This document shows positions 10,401 through 21,396 of a stretch of DNA of 64,000 bases, piece after piece; positions within the stretch are counted from its first letter, which is position 1, and the number at the start of each line of letters is the position of its first letter. Position numbers and translations under genes: made by a program. This stretch comes from Calliopum simillimum (lineage: Eukaryota > Arthropoda > Insecta > Diptera > Lauxaniidae), in contig OX638370.1 in assembly GCA_951812925.1 (NCBI GenBank), positions 121,534,897 to 121,598,896 of the forward strand. Direction: 5' to 3'. Under the pieces are notes generated by a model, which worked only from the letters and a program-made list of their open reading frames with translations, searched no databases and was not told where the DNA came from.

Positions 10401-12763
10401 AACAGAATTTCATTTACTTTAAAGTTCATTACTCGTTAAACTCATTTGTTTATTTCCAGTCTTTCGCCAACAATTGAAAAATCCAAAGAAATCCATTCAA
10501 ATGCCATGATGAGCTCTGCTGGAAATTCACATGACAAACATAATGATGATATTGAAAGTGAAGAGGATATGAAAAAGAAAAAGAAGAAGCGCAACGGATA
10601 CGCTCGCTATCCAGAACTTCCAAATGAATTTTCCGACTTTGAGGAGGAACTTGGTGCTGGTCATTATGAAACATTAAATGATGCTTACTTAGGCAATAAG
10701 AACTACATTTTGGGTACAAATCAATGTCCATTAATTGAAGCAATGGCTGAACGCTGTCGCGGTGTTGATCTTTTGAGTGGTGATATTCATCAGGAGCTAT
10801 TACCTTTATGCGGTGTACATCAGATATGCTATCTATGTGTAAGTAGAGTTAGCAGTAAGAATTTCTCGATCGAATTTTCACCGTTAATTTATAGTTATAG
10901 AACCCTCACACCATAAATATTCCTATTAAGTTGCACCTAAGAAATTCATCATCTTACACTCACTTTAATGTAATCAATCGTTTCAGTCATTCTCAGTTTT
11001 GAGAGTTCTATTTTAGTTATTTTCTGGACTACTTTCAAATTGGGTTGGATTCTGTTTCACTAGAACTTTCAATGCAGATACTTTTAAGTTAAGCCTAACG
11101 TACTACTAGGGCGCCATTGTAACGAACCTTTCGCAGGGGTGTGCCTTAGCGGGGTCCAAAGGATTGGCTATACAAAATTTATATTTGCATAGACCTTGGC
11201 TGAATAAGCTTTAAAAAAAGCCCTACACCACATCTTCAGGTCAGAGAGCAAAAACACACGTGTAGCTAAAATTGTACAAATTTGTTTTGTTCTCTTTTTC
11301 TTTGGTGTTGATTTTTTCATTTGAAGTCTCCTATTTTTTATTTCTCTGTTGATCTGGATCTTCATTTATTGTCTCCTTTCTGCTGCCGCGTCGCGCGATA
11401 TTCCACTGTCTTCTTTCTCACAGTGATCGTATTTTGGTCGTGTGCTGTGAATGTTGGTCTCGCCCTAAGATATTACTTTAAGTCCCTCTTGTGTCTATTC
11501 GCTAGTTTCGCTTATAATTTTGTGTTCACTCGTAGTGGCCTGCTATGACGCAGTTAGCAGCTCGTTTCTACAACTTTAAAAAAAGACCTTCGGGTCTGTG
11601 CGGTTATCTTTCGTAACTTGTGCTCACCCACAGTGCCCTGCTATTACGAAGTTACATCTTCACGATGATGTACGAAAAATCGTAGCGTTTATCCTCCGCG
11701 AACCACGGCGATCCCCTGACCAAGAATAACAGCGTAGCGTATGGACATTTATTTAATTGCTTTAGAATAGACATTTCATCTTAAAGTCACTTTTATTCTA
11801 TCTTAACATACATACGTATTTATCTAAGAGTTTTTTAACTAGGTTTATAATTTTGTAAAATTAATACAGATCTTATTTTACTACATAACATTAATTATAA
11901 AATACATTGTTGACATTAGGTTTCATTTTTCCAAAAAAGGGAAATATCATTAATTGTTTTTAAACATTAAACTAAACAATATCTTAAAACTACTTCAAAC
12001 TAAATAACAACAGATATAACCACGAATAATCTCAAGCTCGAAACTTTATAGTAGTTAATGTTCCACATTGACAGTGTTGTGAAATGACAATCAGCTGTTT
12101 GGTTAACACATCTGTCGCATCACGCAGGGTTGCAGTTGGGACTTAAAATATCTTAGACCTGTTCGCGTGTATTTTTTTCTGAGTTAAGCTTTTTTTCCTT
12201 AACATTTAAATACTTAGTTTTCAACTAATTTTGCATAACTTAAGTAAGTATATGTATTTCTGCTTTGCAGTTTGAATTCATTTAATTTCTAATTCTGGTT
12301 TTTGTTTGTGGGATAAAAACGAGCCTTCCGATTTTCGTCGTCACAATACTTTGCGATTTTCTGAGGATTTCCTCATAGAAATCTATAGACATAAGCTCTT
12401 GCACGATTATTTATATATATAAACTAAATCAGGCCCGCTTTTTTAGGATTTGTTTGACTTTAAAATATTTTGAAGAAAGTTGTCTTTCAAGTACCAACTT
12501 ACCTCGGCGAAAATTTGTTAATGATATTTCAACTTTTGATTATTCTAATTTTTCTTCTCATTTCATAGGGTACAACACAAGTTGCTTGCGATTATCAATA
12601 TTTGGCTGAAGCTGATTCAATTTGTGGACACAATAATGATTGCCAAGCTGCCGCACGTTCGGTCTTAATGATATTACGTGGAACACCAGGACCGCAGTTA
12701 GGTCCGAAAGAGTGTCTTAAGAACTCATGTTTGTATAGCGCTATGCGAGAAATTGGACTATAA
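7166..12763 (+). CDS. Proprotein with many dibasic sites and a 10-Cys C-terminal domain (5' partial, spliced)
   Basis: Exons 7166-7405, 8814-9858, 9915-10087, 10151-10391, 10460-10838 and 12569-12763 join with matching phases at GT-AG introns into 756 codons and a TAA. The initiator and any signal peptide lie in unseen upstream exon(s). Visible features: a Gly/Ser start; an acidic, helical region; KKR/RKKR/KR sites bracketing SYPVLPWLPYAAS and FPVAKR (about residues 168-195); a His/Glu-rich stretch (about 290-375); SIQWNKYFGLD between basic clusters (about 405); further KKR sites; and a terminal domain with ten cysteines (about 656-750), including CYLCGTTQVAC and CGHNNDC. The layout fits a secreted neuropeptide or prohormone precursor cut by furin-like or PC enzymes, with a disulfide-bonded C-terminal part. 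I do not recognise the family, so the function is inference. Confidence 0.85.
7406..8813 (+). other. Intron 1 of the visible gene
   Basis: 1,408 bp, GT...CAG. It contains three tandem-like copies (7800-8170) of a unit of about 120 bp ending in GGGCGTGGYACCGCCCACTT with 'ATTATATTATTGTTCTTTAGTATTA'. Confidence 0.8.
8814..9858 (+). CDS. Exon b of the proprotein gene
   Basis: The largest exon (1,045 bp). Acceptor TTTTTACAG, donor AA|GTAGGT. It carries the PWLPYAAS region, the RKKR/AKR sites, the His/Glu-rich region and SIQWNKYFGLD. The GAA/GAT/CAT-rich DNA explains several spurious antisense open frames here. Confidence 0.9.
9915..10087 (+). CDS. Exon c of the proprotein gene
   Basis: Preceded by a 56-bp intron (9859-9914, ..CTTTCAAG). 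It reads MAVKKRSTNEDNDEGEFDEK onward and supplies two more basic cleavage sites. Donor G|GTATGT at 10088. Confidence 0.85.
10151..10391 (+). CDS. Exon d of the proprotein gene
   Basis: Preceded by a 63-bp intron. It encodes a helical, Arg/Glu-rich segment (GIDSPDEIRRLKDHVLSRLA...). Donor CA|GTAAGT. Confidence 0.85.
10460..10838 (+). CDS. Exon e of the proprotein gene
   Basis: Preceded by a 68-bp intron ending TTTCCAG. It contains a lysine run, RNGYARYPELPNEFSDFEEE and the first five cysteines of the C-terminal domain. It ends in phase 0 at TGT|GTAAGT. Confidence 0.87.
10839..12568 (+). other. Last intron of the proprotein gene
   Basis: 1,730 bp, AT-rich, GT...TAG. The stretch 11100-11740 is more GC-rich, with two related segments (around 11530 and 11625: 'CACTCGTAGTGGCCTGCTATGACG' versus 'CACCCACAGTGCCCTGCTATTACG'), perhaps an old repeat. 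No coding evidence. Confidence 0.75.
12569..12763 (+). CDS. Terminal exon of the proprotein gene
   Basis: It begins GGTACAACACAAG after TTTCATAG and adds the last five cysteines (GTTQVACDYQ, SICGHNNDC, GPKECLKNSC). It ends MREIGL and TAA at 12761-12763. Confidence 0.88.
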   Translation, partial: GTTQVACDYQYLAEADSICGHNNDCQAAARSVLMILRGTPGPQLGPKECLKNSCLYSAMREIGL

Positions 12764-13320
12764 ACTAAATTTACATACTAAATATATATACTGAAAATTT
12801 AAAAACAATAACAACCCAGAAAAAAAATCCACAGGTATTTTTTACAAAAAACTAAAGATATTTAGATGAAAAATAAGATACGAGTAAAAACATTTTAAAT
12901 CCTTTGTTAAGTTTGGTATATATCGTTTAGGAACATTAGATAAATTTATTTTCTATATGATTTCATTTTAATTATTTCAGCCTAATGAATGTTATAAAAA
13001 AAGATCAGCAAATTATTATAAATAATTTTAGATGAACTTTACAATAGAAGAAAATAAACCCAAATGTAATCAAAATATATAATGACATATTTACACATTA
13101 TTATTATTAAAAATGGTATCCCTGGAATGATTTAGAACTCTTAGAATAATTAGTAATTTTAAAAATTTACGATAAATGAAAATCTGAATAAAGAAAAAAA
13201 AAACCATAAAGTTCACAATGTTTTAAATGTTTTCAAAACATACTATACATAAAAACGTACAAATATGTTATATACCTATACAAATTGATATGAAATATGA
13301 AAATAATTAATAAACGTTCG
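12764..13320 (+). terminator. 3' UTR with candidate poly(A) signals
   Basis: AATAAA hexamers at 13053, 13187 and 13309 follow the stop. Which one is used cannot be told from sequence. Confidence 0.5.
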
Positions 13321-13826
13321 ATGAATATGTGTAATTTTTGCTAAGTGTACAATTTATGTAATATATATTAAAATTTATGTATTTTAATACGAAAAAAGTA
13401 TGTATATCAAAATTTATATCTCACAATAATGTTTTAAAAATTAAAATAGGCCGATGAACAAAAAAAAAAAAAAAAAAAAGCCGAATAATTTAAACTTCAA
13501 GTATTGGTACTTTTATTCATTTAACCAGCTCAATAATAAACATTATTAAGACTCATAATCGAACTAACTTTCTTTCACGCTGCTTTCTTTAACAGCAGAG
13601 ATTCTTTTAGAAAAACCTAAATACCCTTAGAAGCCTTGATCAATTATGTAAGTTTTAGGATGCAGCTTGAATTCATTTGCTGCTTCAAATATATTTAATA
13701 TCGGTCTACAATATTGAATGAATATTTTTACTGTACTTGGCCTAACTTAAAATCTTATTTCTTGCAATATTTTTTTAATTTGAAAAATTATCTATATTAG
13801 ACAATACCTTTTTATTTTATTTTGAA

Positions 13827-14019
13827 TTAGCCCCCAACGTGGAACATTAAAAATTATTATACTATAAATGTGGGGAAATGAACTCATGCGACGCACCTCG
13901 CTATTAAAAAATACCTTTTAAATTTTTTTAAATTGGCGCCCAACGTGGGGCGTTATAAATTATTATATTAAAATATACCTCTTTAATTTTTTTTAAAATT
14001 GGCGCCCAACGGTGGGCGT
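13827..14019 (+). repeat. Tandem tRNA-Lys primer-binding-site look-alikes
   Basis: TGGCGCCCAACGTGGGGC at 13934-13951 is complementary to the 3' end of insect tRNA-Lys(CTT) including CCA, the primer site used by many gypsy-type LTR elements. A one-base-off version occurs at 14000-14018 and a more decayed one at 13827-13845. The units are 70-105 bp, separated by AT-rich spacers containing 'TAAATTATTATA'. No LTR, gag or pol is visible nearby, so this looks like an amplified LTR/PBS junction remnant. Confidence 0.7.
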
Positions 14020-16285
14020 TTTATTAAAATATCTATTTAATATTGTAGCTCAACATTAAAGTTTGAAAAGTTTGGTTAGTGCTTTACTCAGCATCCTGAC
14101 ATACATGGAAAAACTAAAATTTTAAACATCGACTGAGAGCTTTATTCATAAATATTTAGTGAAAACATCGTTTTAAGCGTAAACCACTGGAATTATTTAT
14201 AAAATCAAACACTCAACATCATTTGATTTATCGGTCTATATAATATGAAAACTATATAAATCCAAACTTAATATTTCGTTTAAAATTATTATCTACATAA
14301 ATAAATATATATTGTACTAATCAGAAAAGTTAAAATTTAATTAAATAAAAATTTTTGAATTAATTTTGCAAATAGTATTAATTTCAGAGACAGTTAGTGC
14401 GACAGTAGTTGAACCCAGAAACTACTGCACTTGAAGTTAAAAGAAAAAACAAAGAAATAATTAAATGGCAGCTACAAAATGGTTTTATTATATTAGAAAT
14501 TTGGCACTCAAAATGCTTGTGTAGTTTCGTAGTTATCAACAACAACAACAATAACAACAGCAGCAAAAACTTAGAAATAAAAATACCCACATGCTCCGCA
14601 TGTGTGGCATGAACCCCCAAACATCGTCGTTGAACTAATGAGCATGAAATTGTAATATTTTGTCCAAAGCATATAATAAAACTAAAACTAATATGAATAT
14701 ATATAAATATATATGATTAAATAAATGAATAAATATTTTAAATATGTAATTTTTCAATGTTTTTTAAATATGTATTCAAAAACAAAAAAAGGCATTATGT
14801 ATATTTTTAAAAGCATAGCAACATGTATACACGACTTGGAGCTTTTGTGTATGATTACTTTCATACGTAGCGGTAGAGATGAATGTTTGTGAACAAAATT
14901 CATAAAAATGTTTATTTATTATTTGAATTCTTTTATTTTAAATAAGATATTTAAACAATTTATCAATGTTAAATAAAGTGTAAATCTCAAAGTTATAGTA
15001 TACATACATAGATACGTTAATTTAATTTCTTCGAATGTCCAATTATGAGAAATAGTTATAAACTTTTACGAACTTACATACAACATACAAATAACAATAA
15101 CTTAATATAATATAATATATTTTATATTTTAAATCTTTTTTTTATTTTTACAATTACTGCAAAACTGTAAAATGTAATACCAACTGAAAATCTGAAATAA
15201 ATAAAAAAACTTAATAAACTACAGGCAGTCTTAGGGAATTAGTTTGTTTTAATTTTTGATGTGATAATACTTCAATATTTCCGGCACTATGCTCCTCCTA
15301 GGAGTTACAAGAGAACACATACATACATATGTGTAGGAATTGTAGGCTATCTTATCTTCTTTTTAAATAAAAAACACACAACACAACACTTTAATTACAC
15401 ATTTTATCTTGTTGTTATTATATTACTTCATATTACAATGTTTTTAACATTTTAGTTCTTCTTTCTATATCAGTTTTTCTTTAACATCTTTTAAACTATT
15501 AATTCTGTTCTTTTCTTTGTTGTTTTTCTTTCACTTCTTACATGTCCGCTGACAACCGTCTTCTTCTTCGGAGGAAACTTATAGTGGCATAATCCACGGA
15601 TGAATGCCTCAAATATGGCATTGATTTGTTCTTTTTCGAGCCTCGTAATAGAACTTTCATAAGTTTAACTAAAAACTAGTAAAGGTGTTTGTTACATTTA
15701 GCTTGGCCAAAAATTAAATACAATACACCGCAGCATTTCGAAAACTTTGCTCTTATGAGCTTTCTTGTCCGAACTCACATAGTTTTTGCTCAGAGCTTGC
15801 ACTACCTATTCAAAGTATCTGCCAGAAAGTCAAAACGCTTGCACTACAGCATCTTGAAAACTTTGAGAGTATGGGAGATGCAACGCCCTCATGTCCGAAT
15901 CAATCAAATTTCTGACCAGAGCTTTAATTTATTTCGCTTAGTGTCTGAGTGAAATTTAAAAAGCTTATCTCAAAAACTGCTCTTCACATAGCATTTTGAA
16001 ACTTTTGCTTATATGGGATATGCCACGCCCTTGGTTGAATTATCGTGGATGATGCTCATAAAATTGCGATTTGAATGCTTTTTGGAAGCTAATGCTTCCT
16101 TATCGGACGTTTTGAGAGGCAGAGTCTGAACAGCGAAAACATGCAACGAAAAAGTGTAACGGATGTTTGCAACGAAAATGCGTCACACATATAAAAATAG
16201 AGACGTACTGTATACAAAGTACAGTATACAGTATATATGTATGTATACATATATATATGTTTATAAACATTGCGCGCACCAGCTC
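14020..16285. other. Intergenic, AT-rich
   Basis: No gene found. The segment 15283-15335 (CACTATGCTCCTCCTAGGAG...) recurs in diverged form at 34198-34240. A GCCACGCCC word near 16022 belongs to the dispersed repeat seen at 5.6 kb. Confidence 0.5.
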
Positions 16286-16288
16286 ATG

Positions 16289-16315
16289 CTCTCTCTCTCT
16301 CTCTCTCTCTCTCTC
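16289..16315. repeat. (CT)n microsatellite
   Basis: About 13 CT units, pure. Confidence 0.95.
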
Positions 16316-17782
16316 ACTTATTGTATTTAAGCTCGCTTTTTTAATACTCCAGTTCAACATTTTACCTCTTACTTAATAATAAACAAATTTTAAAATATCA
16401 ATTTATTATAAGTTTTAACTATAATAAGTTTTAGCTTATTATATTAGCTTATAATAAGCATTAGCTTCCAATATCATCGGCCACTCCCCGAGTGCCACCT
16501 GCCGTTTTTTTTATATGAGCACTAGGCGTGTCAATTGACCGAAAATTCATAATGCCGGAGCCAATATGGCGATCTAAAAACAGATATTCGCTTGGGTCGG
16601 ATGAATTTCGGTACTTAACGATACGTTGTTAATTAGAAAAAAAAAAAAAAAAATATCGTTATGCGGAAAATGCTGAAGGGAGGGACTTTGGGCGTCTATT
16701 GAGTTCCTCTATTGGTTTACCTAAAAATCAAATAATTCCGTTGGTTTTGCGAATTTCAAAAAACGCAAAGTATGAAGTTGTTCAGAATAGTCCCAGGAAT
16801 TTTAAATATTTCGGTGTTCTATAGTTTTTAACAGACAGACACATGGACAGATGAACTGATGGACAGATTGACAGTTGGACTGATAGACTTTTCCATACCT
16901 GCGACGTTTCCTTTTCTGCATTACAAACGGAAGTACAAAGTGAATATAGCCTGGTTGTATGGTATAAAAGATACTGAATTCTAACAAGCCCTTTACTAAT
17001 CAGAAATTGAGCTTATCGGGAATTTATTAATTTCTTCATTTATTTGTGTAACTAATAACTTTATGTATTAGTAGAATTTGAAAATTTTTTGCGTTTGGCA
17101 TCCCTTAAAGCTGTTGAAATTGATTTTGATTTTTGGTGAATTCGTTACAGTTTGAAAATATAACAGAGCCTTTGAACTGCGAATTCAGGTGGGATGCAAG
17201 TGGTTGTTGTATTTGCTAAAAGTTAGCGTGGTAAATATTTTATATTTCCCCACAGTCATGGTGAGTTAAAGAGTTAACGAAAAAAATGAGAAGAGAACGA
17301 AAAAACGAGAAGATTTAACGAAAAAAGAAGTTTTAGCTATTGAAAGCATAAATGCAACAGCATTACAAGTAACGACAAATGCTGCGCCAATTGTAGCACC
17401 GCATAATAAAATTATCCTTCAGGAACTTGAAGTTATTGCAACCACAAAGCGCAATCTAAAACAACAAATTCTATAGCGTTAAGCGGTCCCATAGCACCGC
17501 TTAGGATAAAATCAAATCAAGTCAAATATCATGGCGATAAGTAATTTTGCTTGTTGGCTGTTGAATAAATGAGTGCCGTGACCGCTAATCTTACATTTGG
17601 CCAATATTATTTTTAAGAAATAAAGTTCCAAAATGGTGTCCTTTAATAAATAAAAAAACATTTTCGATAAATGGCTTATTTTTTTTATTTAGTCACCAGA
17701 GTGAAATATTTTTTCACCCCTATTTGTTTAAGGAAAAAGTTTCGATTTGGCACACACCCAAAGTACCACCATACTTGGAAAA
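16316..17782. other. Intergenic
   Basis: No gene recognised. It includes a stretch of repeated GGACAGAT/GGACTGAT words (16835-16900), common next to decayed fly repeats, and AT-rich DNA. Confidence 0.4.
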
Positions 17783-17943
17783 TATGGTGATGATCGAATT
17801 GTTGCTTTAAATTGGAGCCGCCATGCCATACCACTGGCCATATTTGTTATAACATTGAGGCACCGAATGGTGAGCATGAGCATGTAGTCTTCACTGGGAA
17901 CACACTTTTTCAAGGTGTAGACGCTTTTTTGAAGGCTCAAATG
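17783..17943 (+). pseudogene. HAGH-like: Glyoxalase II (HAGH) pseudogene, 5' part
   Basis: Translating the + strand gives Y-G-DDRI-ALN, then CHTTGHICYN (17824 on), then EHVVFTGNTLFQG...FLKAQM, ending at 17943. These match the order of conserved segments in hydroxyacylglutathione hydrolase (the YGGDDR, zinc-site CHTxGH and FTGDTLF...ADQMY regions), the enzyme that hydrolyses S-D-lactoylglutathione. The segments sit in different frames, and about 20 residues between DDRI and CHT are missing, so it is a decayed copy. It is interrupted by a hAT element at AQM|YSAL. Confidence 0.8.
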
Positions 17944-19188
17944 CAGTGATGTCATTTCAAAAAAAATCTCGGTACTCATTTTTAGATTTTTGGAGAGTAT
18001 TTTGGGCTAATGGGGAGTACAATGCTAACATGTTCGTTTTTTAACCGTCTCACAGAATAAAATGATTTTTAATGACGGTATCAATTGCAAGTTGTTTATT
18101 GTAGAAGTTTTTAGCTGACAATAATGCAATATCACAAGCTCAGCACAACCTTGGAATGAAATTTTGAACTTTCATGTCTTGTCAATTGCCTTACGTTGTT
18201 TGGAATCGAAACTTGGCAATATTTTCAAAACGACTTAATTCTTTGGACCCATTCTTGATCCGAGCAAACTAAAACTTTCCAACCAAGCAGTTCGAAATGT
18301 TTGTGCTCTCTTGTTGCTGGATACTTCAGCACGTCTAATATCGTTTACCTCCTCGTTTCTGGTGATTTGCTAGCATCAGTGGAGTTCGCAGCTACTTTTT
18401 TTATGCTTTAACTATAAACCTGTTATAAATATATAGAATTCGTAAATTTAATTGCAGAAATATGCAAACTTTTTCACTTACTTGTTCATATTTCATTAAA
18501 ATCACATGTTTTCAACGCTTTTCTAAATTATCGCCATTGACTTACTGCGAATTTTTCAAATATTAAAAATTAATTTGAAAGTGGGTATTGCCAGACAACA
18601 TTCTTCTTCTTCTTCGAATATGCTACTCATTACGAGTAACATAGGTCCCTAATAACGAGAGCTGCCGTAAACTTTAGGTTTTTATCACAGCTCTCAGCGT
18701 AGCGTCTTTACAGACTTATAAAATTATTATATATCGAAATTTTCAGTCTGACTGAAATTGATTTTTTCTTTTTAACCTATATGTAATTAGGTTATGTACG
18801 ATGCACGCGCCTTAAAAAAAAAAAACACGTGTAACGGGTCTAACTTTAAGACACGCGCGAACGATTACACACGAGAGTACGTCTGTACTCGGTCACGGAC
18901 AAAACGAAAGACCCGCCAGATAACATTAACATCTTTGTGCAGTATGTGCACTTCAAAATTATTAAGCTGAACATACATTAAGGTACATTAAATTGTCTGT
19001 CGTGTGAACCAGCTCTAAGTAACATTGAAAATTTTAGTTTGCACTACACAAGGTTTTTGATTGAAAAATTGTTATGTACCAAGTATTGAAAAGGAGTACA
19101 AAAATGGTTCAGGGGAGTATAGGAGTACGCTTGCTCAAATAGGAGTAAAATACTCCTATAGGAGTACAAACGACATCACGACATTTGA
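17944..19188 (-). mobile_element. Non-autonomous hAT element, copy 1 (inserted in HAGH pseudogene)
   Basis: One end is CAGTGATGTCATTTC, the other ..GACATCAC (reverse complement GTGATGTC). It is flanked by CTCAAATG (17936-17943) and GTCAAATG (19189-19196), 7 of 8 bases alike, the hAT-size duplication. It is a shorter, inverted relative of 40410-41892 and shares its 'TACTCCTATAGGAG' palindrome and decayed coding remnants. About 8 extra bases lie at the right edge. Confidence 0.82.
18603..18914 (-). mobile_element. Short retroposon-like insert in the hAT element
   Basis: Absent from the sister hAT copy at 40.7 kb. It is flanked by 13-bp direct repeats GCCAGACAACATT (18590) and GCCAGATAACATT (18915), one difference. 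Read on the - strand it ends in (GAA)n. Together these fit target-primed insertion of a SINE or short retroposon. No clear A/B box was identified. Confidence 0.65.
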
Positions 19189-19262
19189 GTCAAATGTATT
19201 CAGCATTGTGTCAGAAGCTGTCAGCACTGCCGGATGATACTAAGGTCTTATGCACGGCACAT
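19189..19262 (+). pseudogene. HAGH-like: Glyoxalase II (HAGH) pseudogene, 3' part
   Basis: It reads QMYSALCQKLSALPDDTKV and then LC, matching the segment leading to the CGHEY zinc motif of glyoxalase II. That motif is degenerate here (LCTAH). It continues the reading broken at 17943, sharing the duplicated CAAATG. Confidence 0.82.
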
Positions 19263-19429
19263 CGAATGAATGTATGTTGCGTCGAATTGAGTGGACTAAG
19301 TTACTTATTTTTCGGTCAATTTTTAATCGACTTTTTTTATTTGTGGCTATATCTTTACTATCTGTACTTGAAGTCTAAAATGACCTAAATTTCGCTATAT
19401 TCTGGAATAAAATCTTGAACAACGAACGA

Positions 19430-19985
19430 AATTTCTTTGTAGAAGCTGAATTCAAGGTCAGAAATTAGTCCATCAGCTCTAGATTTTGCGATATCTGAGC
19501 TTAAAAACAAAAACACTGTTATTTTTAAGGTTAAATAAACACATCTATTTATCTTTTGTTTTTTTGTACCTAAGTAATTTATCACATAGTGCTGCTTTTT
19601 CTCTTCAAAATGTGCTCTTAAACAGTGCCGCACGATGCTTCCTTTGAAAATTATGGTCAATTTAAGATGACATCGCGAAATCCATAAGCTGTGTTGTTTT
19701 AGTCGTTCAGCCATGATGTTAAATCGGCCATAACTTTACAAGGAAACATCGCGCGGAACCTTTTAAAAGCCCATTTTGAAGAGAAAGAGCACCATTATGT
19801 GATGAATAAGGTGAAAAAAAAAAAAATAAAAAAAGATTGGAGCAGTCTGCATTTAATCAACAAAAAAAAAGCCGTGTTCATAATGTTTACATCAATTATC
19901 TCAAAATTCAGAGCTGATGCGTCAAGTCTGAACCTCGAATTCGAATTCTTTGCGGAAAGTCATTTGAAGTTTACAAACAACTACT
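19430..19985. repeat. Long imperfect inverted repeat (foldback)
   Basis: Left arm about 19430-19672, right arm about 19713-19985, about 75-80% alike by eye with a loop of about 40 nt. Well-matched parts are CACATAGTGCTGCTTTTTC with its partner at 19785-19803, and GATGCTTCCTTTGAAAATTA with its partner at 19735-19755. Short open frames on both strands are mirror images and not real genes. Confidence 0.7.
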
Positions 19986-20023
19986 CTGCCTGTGATACGG
20001 AAATGTCGTGTGAATTTTAATTA

Positions 20024-20170
20024 ATAGTAGAATCGCCCAAATGGTCAAAATTTTACCTCAAATGTATAAATAATTTTGGTACTTTTTGGACAGTTTTAGT
20101 ACTTTTTTTTGCTATTTGGTACAATAAAGAAAAGCTCATATATCATTCCTGGTACAATGACAGATGTGAA
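20024..20170. repeat. Dispersed repeat end (ATCGCCCAAATGGTCAAAATTT)
   Basis: This roughly 140-bp segment recurs inverted at 36120-36245 (TTTGACCATTGGGCGATTC.. with the same 'GTACTTTTTGGACAG' and 'TTTGGTACA' words) and in part at 22979-23010. It is a dispersed repeat of unknown class. Confidence 0.65.
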
Positions 20171-20800
20171 ATAAAAAGAAGAAGTTTTTTGTATTTCTCT
20201 TTCTGTTGTATCCTCTTTGTAGCTTTGTGTGACCGGACCCCGTATTTTGTCGTTGTTAGTATTGAAAAATTTGCATTTAGTTTTACCTGGCTTAGGGCCA
20301 TTTTCACAATATTCAGGTAAAATTTAACTTCCAGATAAATAAAAATTTTATATAAAATTTTATGTCAAAGTTCCAGTTAAAGTTTTAGTTAAGGCTTAAC
20401 TGAACATTGTGAAATTGGCCCTTAATGGCAAAATATTAAAATAATTTTAACTTTGTGCATATTTACACACACATACCTTTCTTATGGTGTATAATTCAAA
20501 GTCGTGCTCCATTTCTTACATTGTAAAAAAGATAGGACAAATTTTTGTCTTGAGTATTAATATAGAGATAATTAATTTGAGACTAGAAGTTATATTGAGG
20601 TGTCTGAAGGATTGTGGTGCCCTTCCTCAATTGTCTTATTATACTTAAATATTAAATTAACACAATATTTCCCTGCCTTCATGAGGACGTGTTAAAAACA
20701 CATGGAAACAGAAATTTTCTCACTAACATATATCGAAATATAGGAAGTCTTATAGGGCTTTCCTTAGTCTTAATAGATAAAAGTATGATTGATCGACAAA

Positions 20801-21396
20801 TGAGGAGTGATTTTTCAAAAGGGCGTAAAACCACTTCCAACCTCGAACAAACCTAAGGATGCCATCGCCATTACCATGCTAAAATGCATCCTCTAGTTCA
20901 AAATTCATCACAAAAAATGCATTTTTCTAACATGAAATCGTGATCAAAAGTCGCATTTCAGAACAAAAGGGCTCATTTCCATATAATTTCATAGAAATTT
21001 TTAGAGTTTGATACAAAAAGACGTATTTTGAATAGTGGCCAAAAAAACTTTTAATATTTTTTATATGCCCCAGGCTATATAGGTGGTTACATACCATGCC
21101 TATAGACATCAAAATAAACTTCCAAATGGTGAAATAAGAGTGATTTTGAAACAAAAGGGCTTATTTCCAAACGTTTCAGAACAAAAGGGCTTATTTCCAA
21201 ATGTTTTTTACTTTTTGCAATTACTGCAAATATGTTACAACAAAAATGTTAAGGATATTAGAATCTTAGGTCAACTCACTATAATAGAGGAGACATTAAA
21301 AAAAATATGTTAGTGTAAACAGCCCATAAAAGTTTTTTCTCATTACTGAAAATTTGTTTAACATGGTTTTACGCCCTTTTGAAAAATAACTCCTCA
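20801..21396. mobile_element. MITE with 33-bp inverted repeats
   Basis: Both ends read TGAGGAGTKATTTTTCAAAA then GGGCGTAAAACCA (one mismatch in 33). A possible 4-bp AAAT duplication flanks GAGGAG. Inside, 'AACAAAAGGGCTYATTTCC' occurs three times (20961, 21151, 21181). No transposase. Confidence 0.75.
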
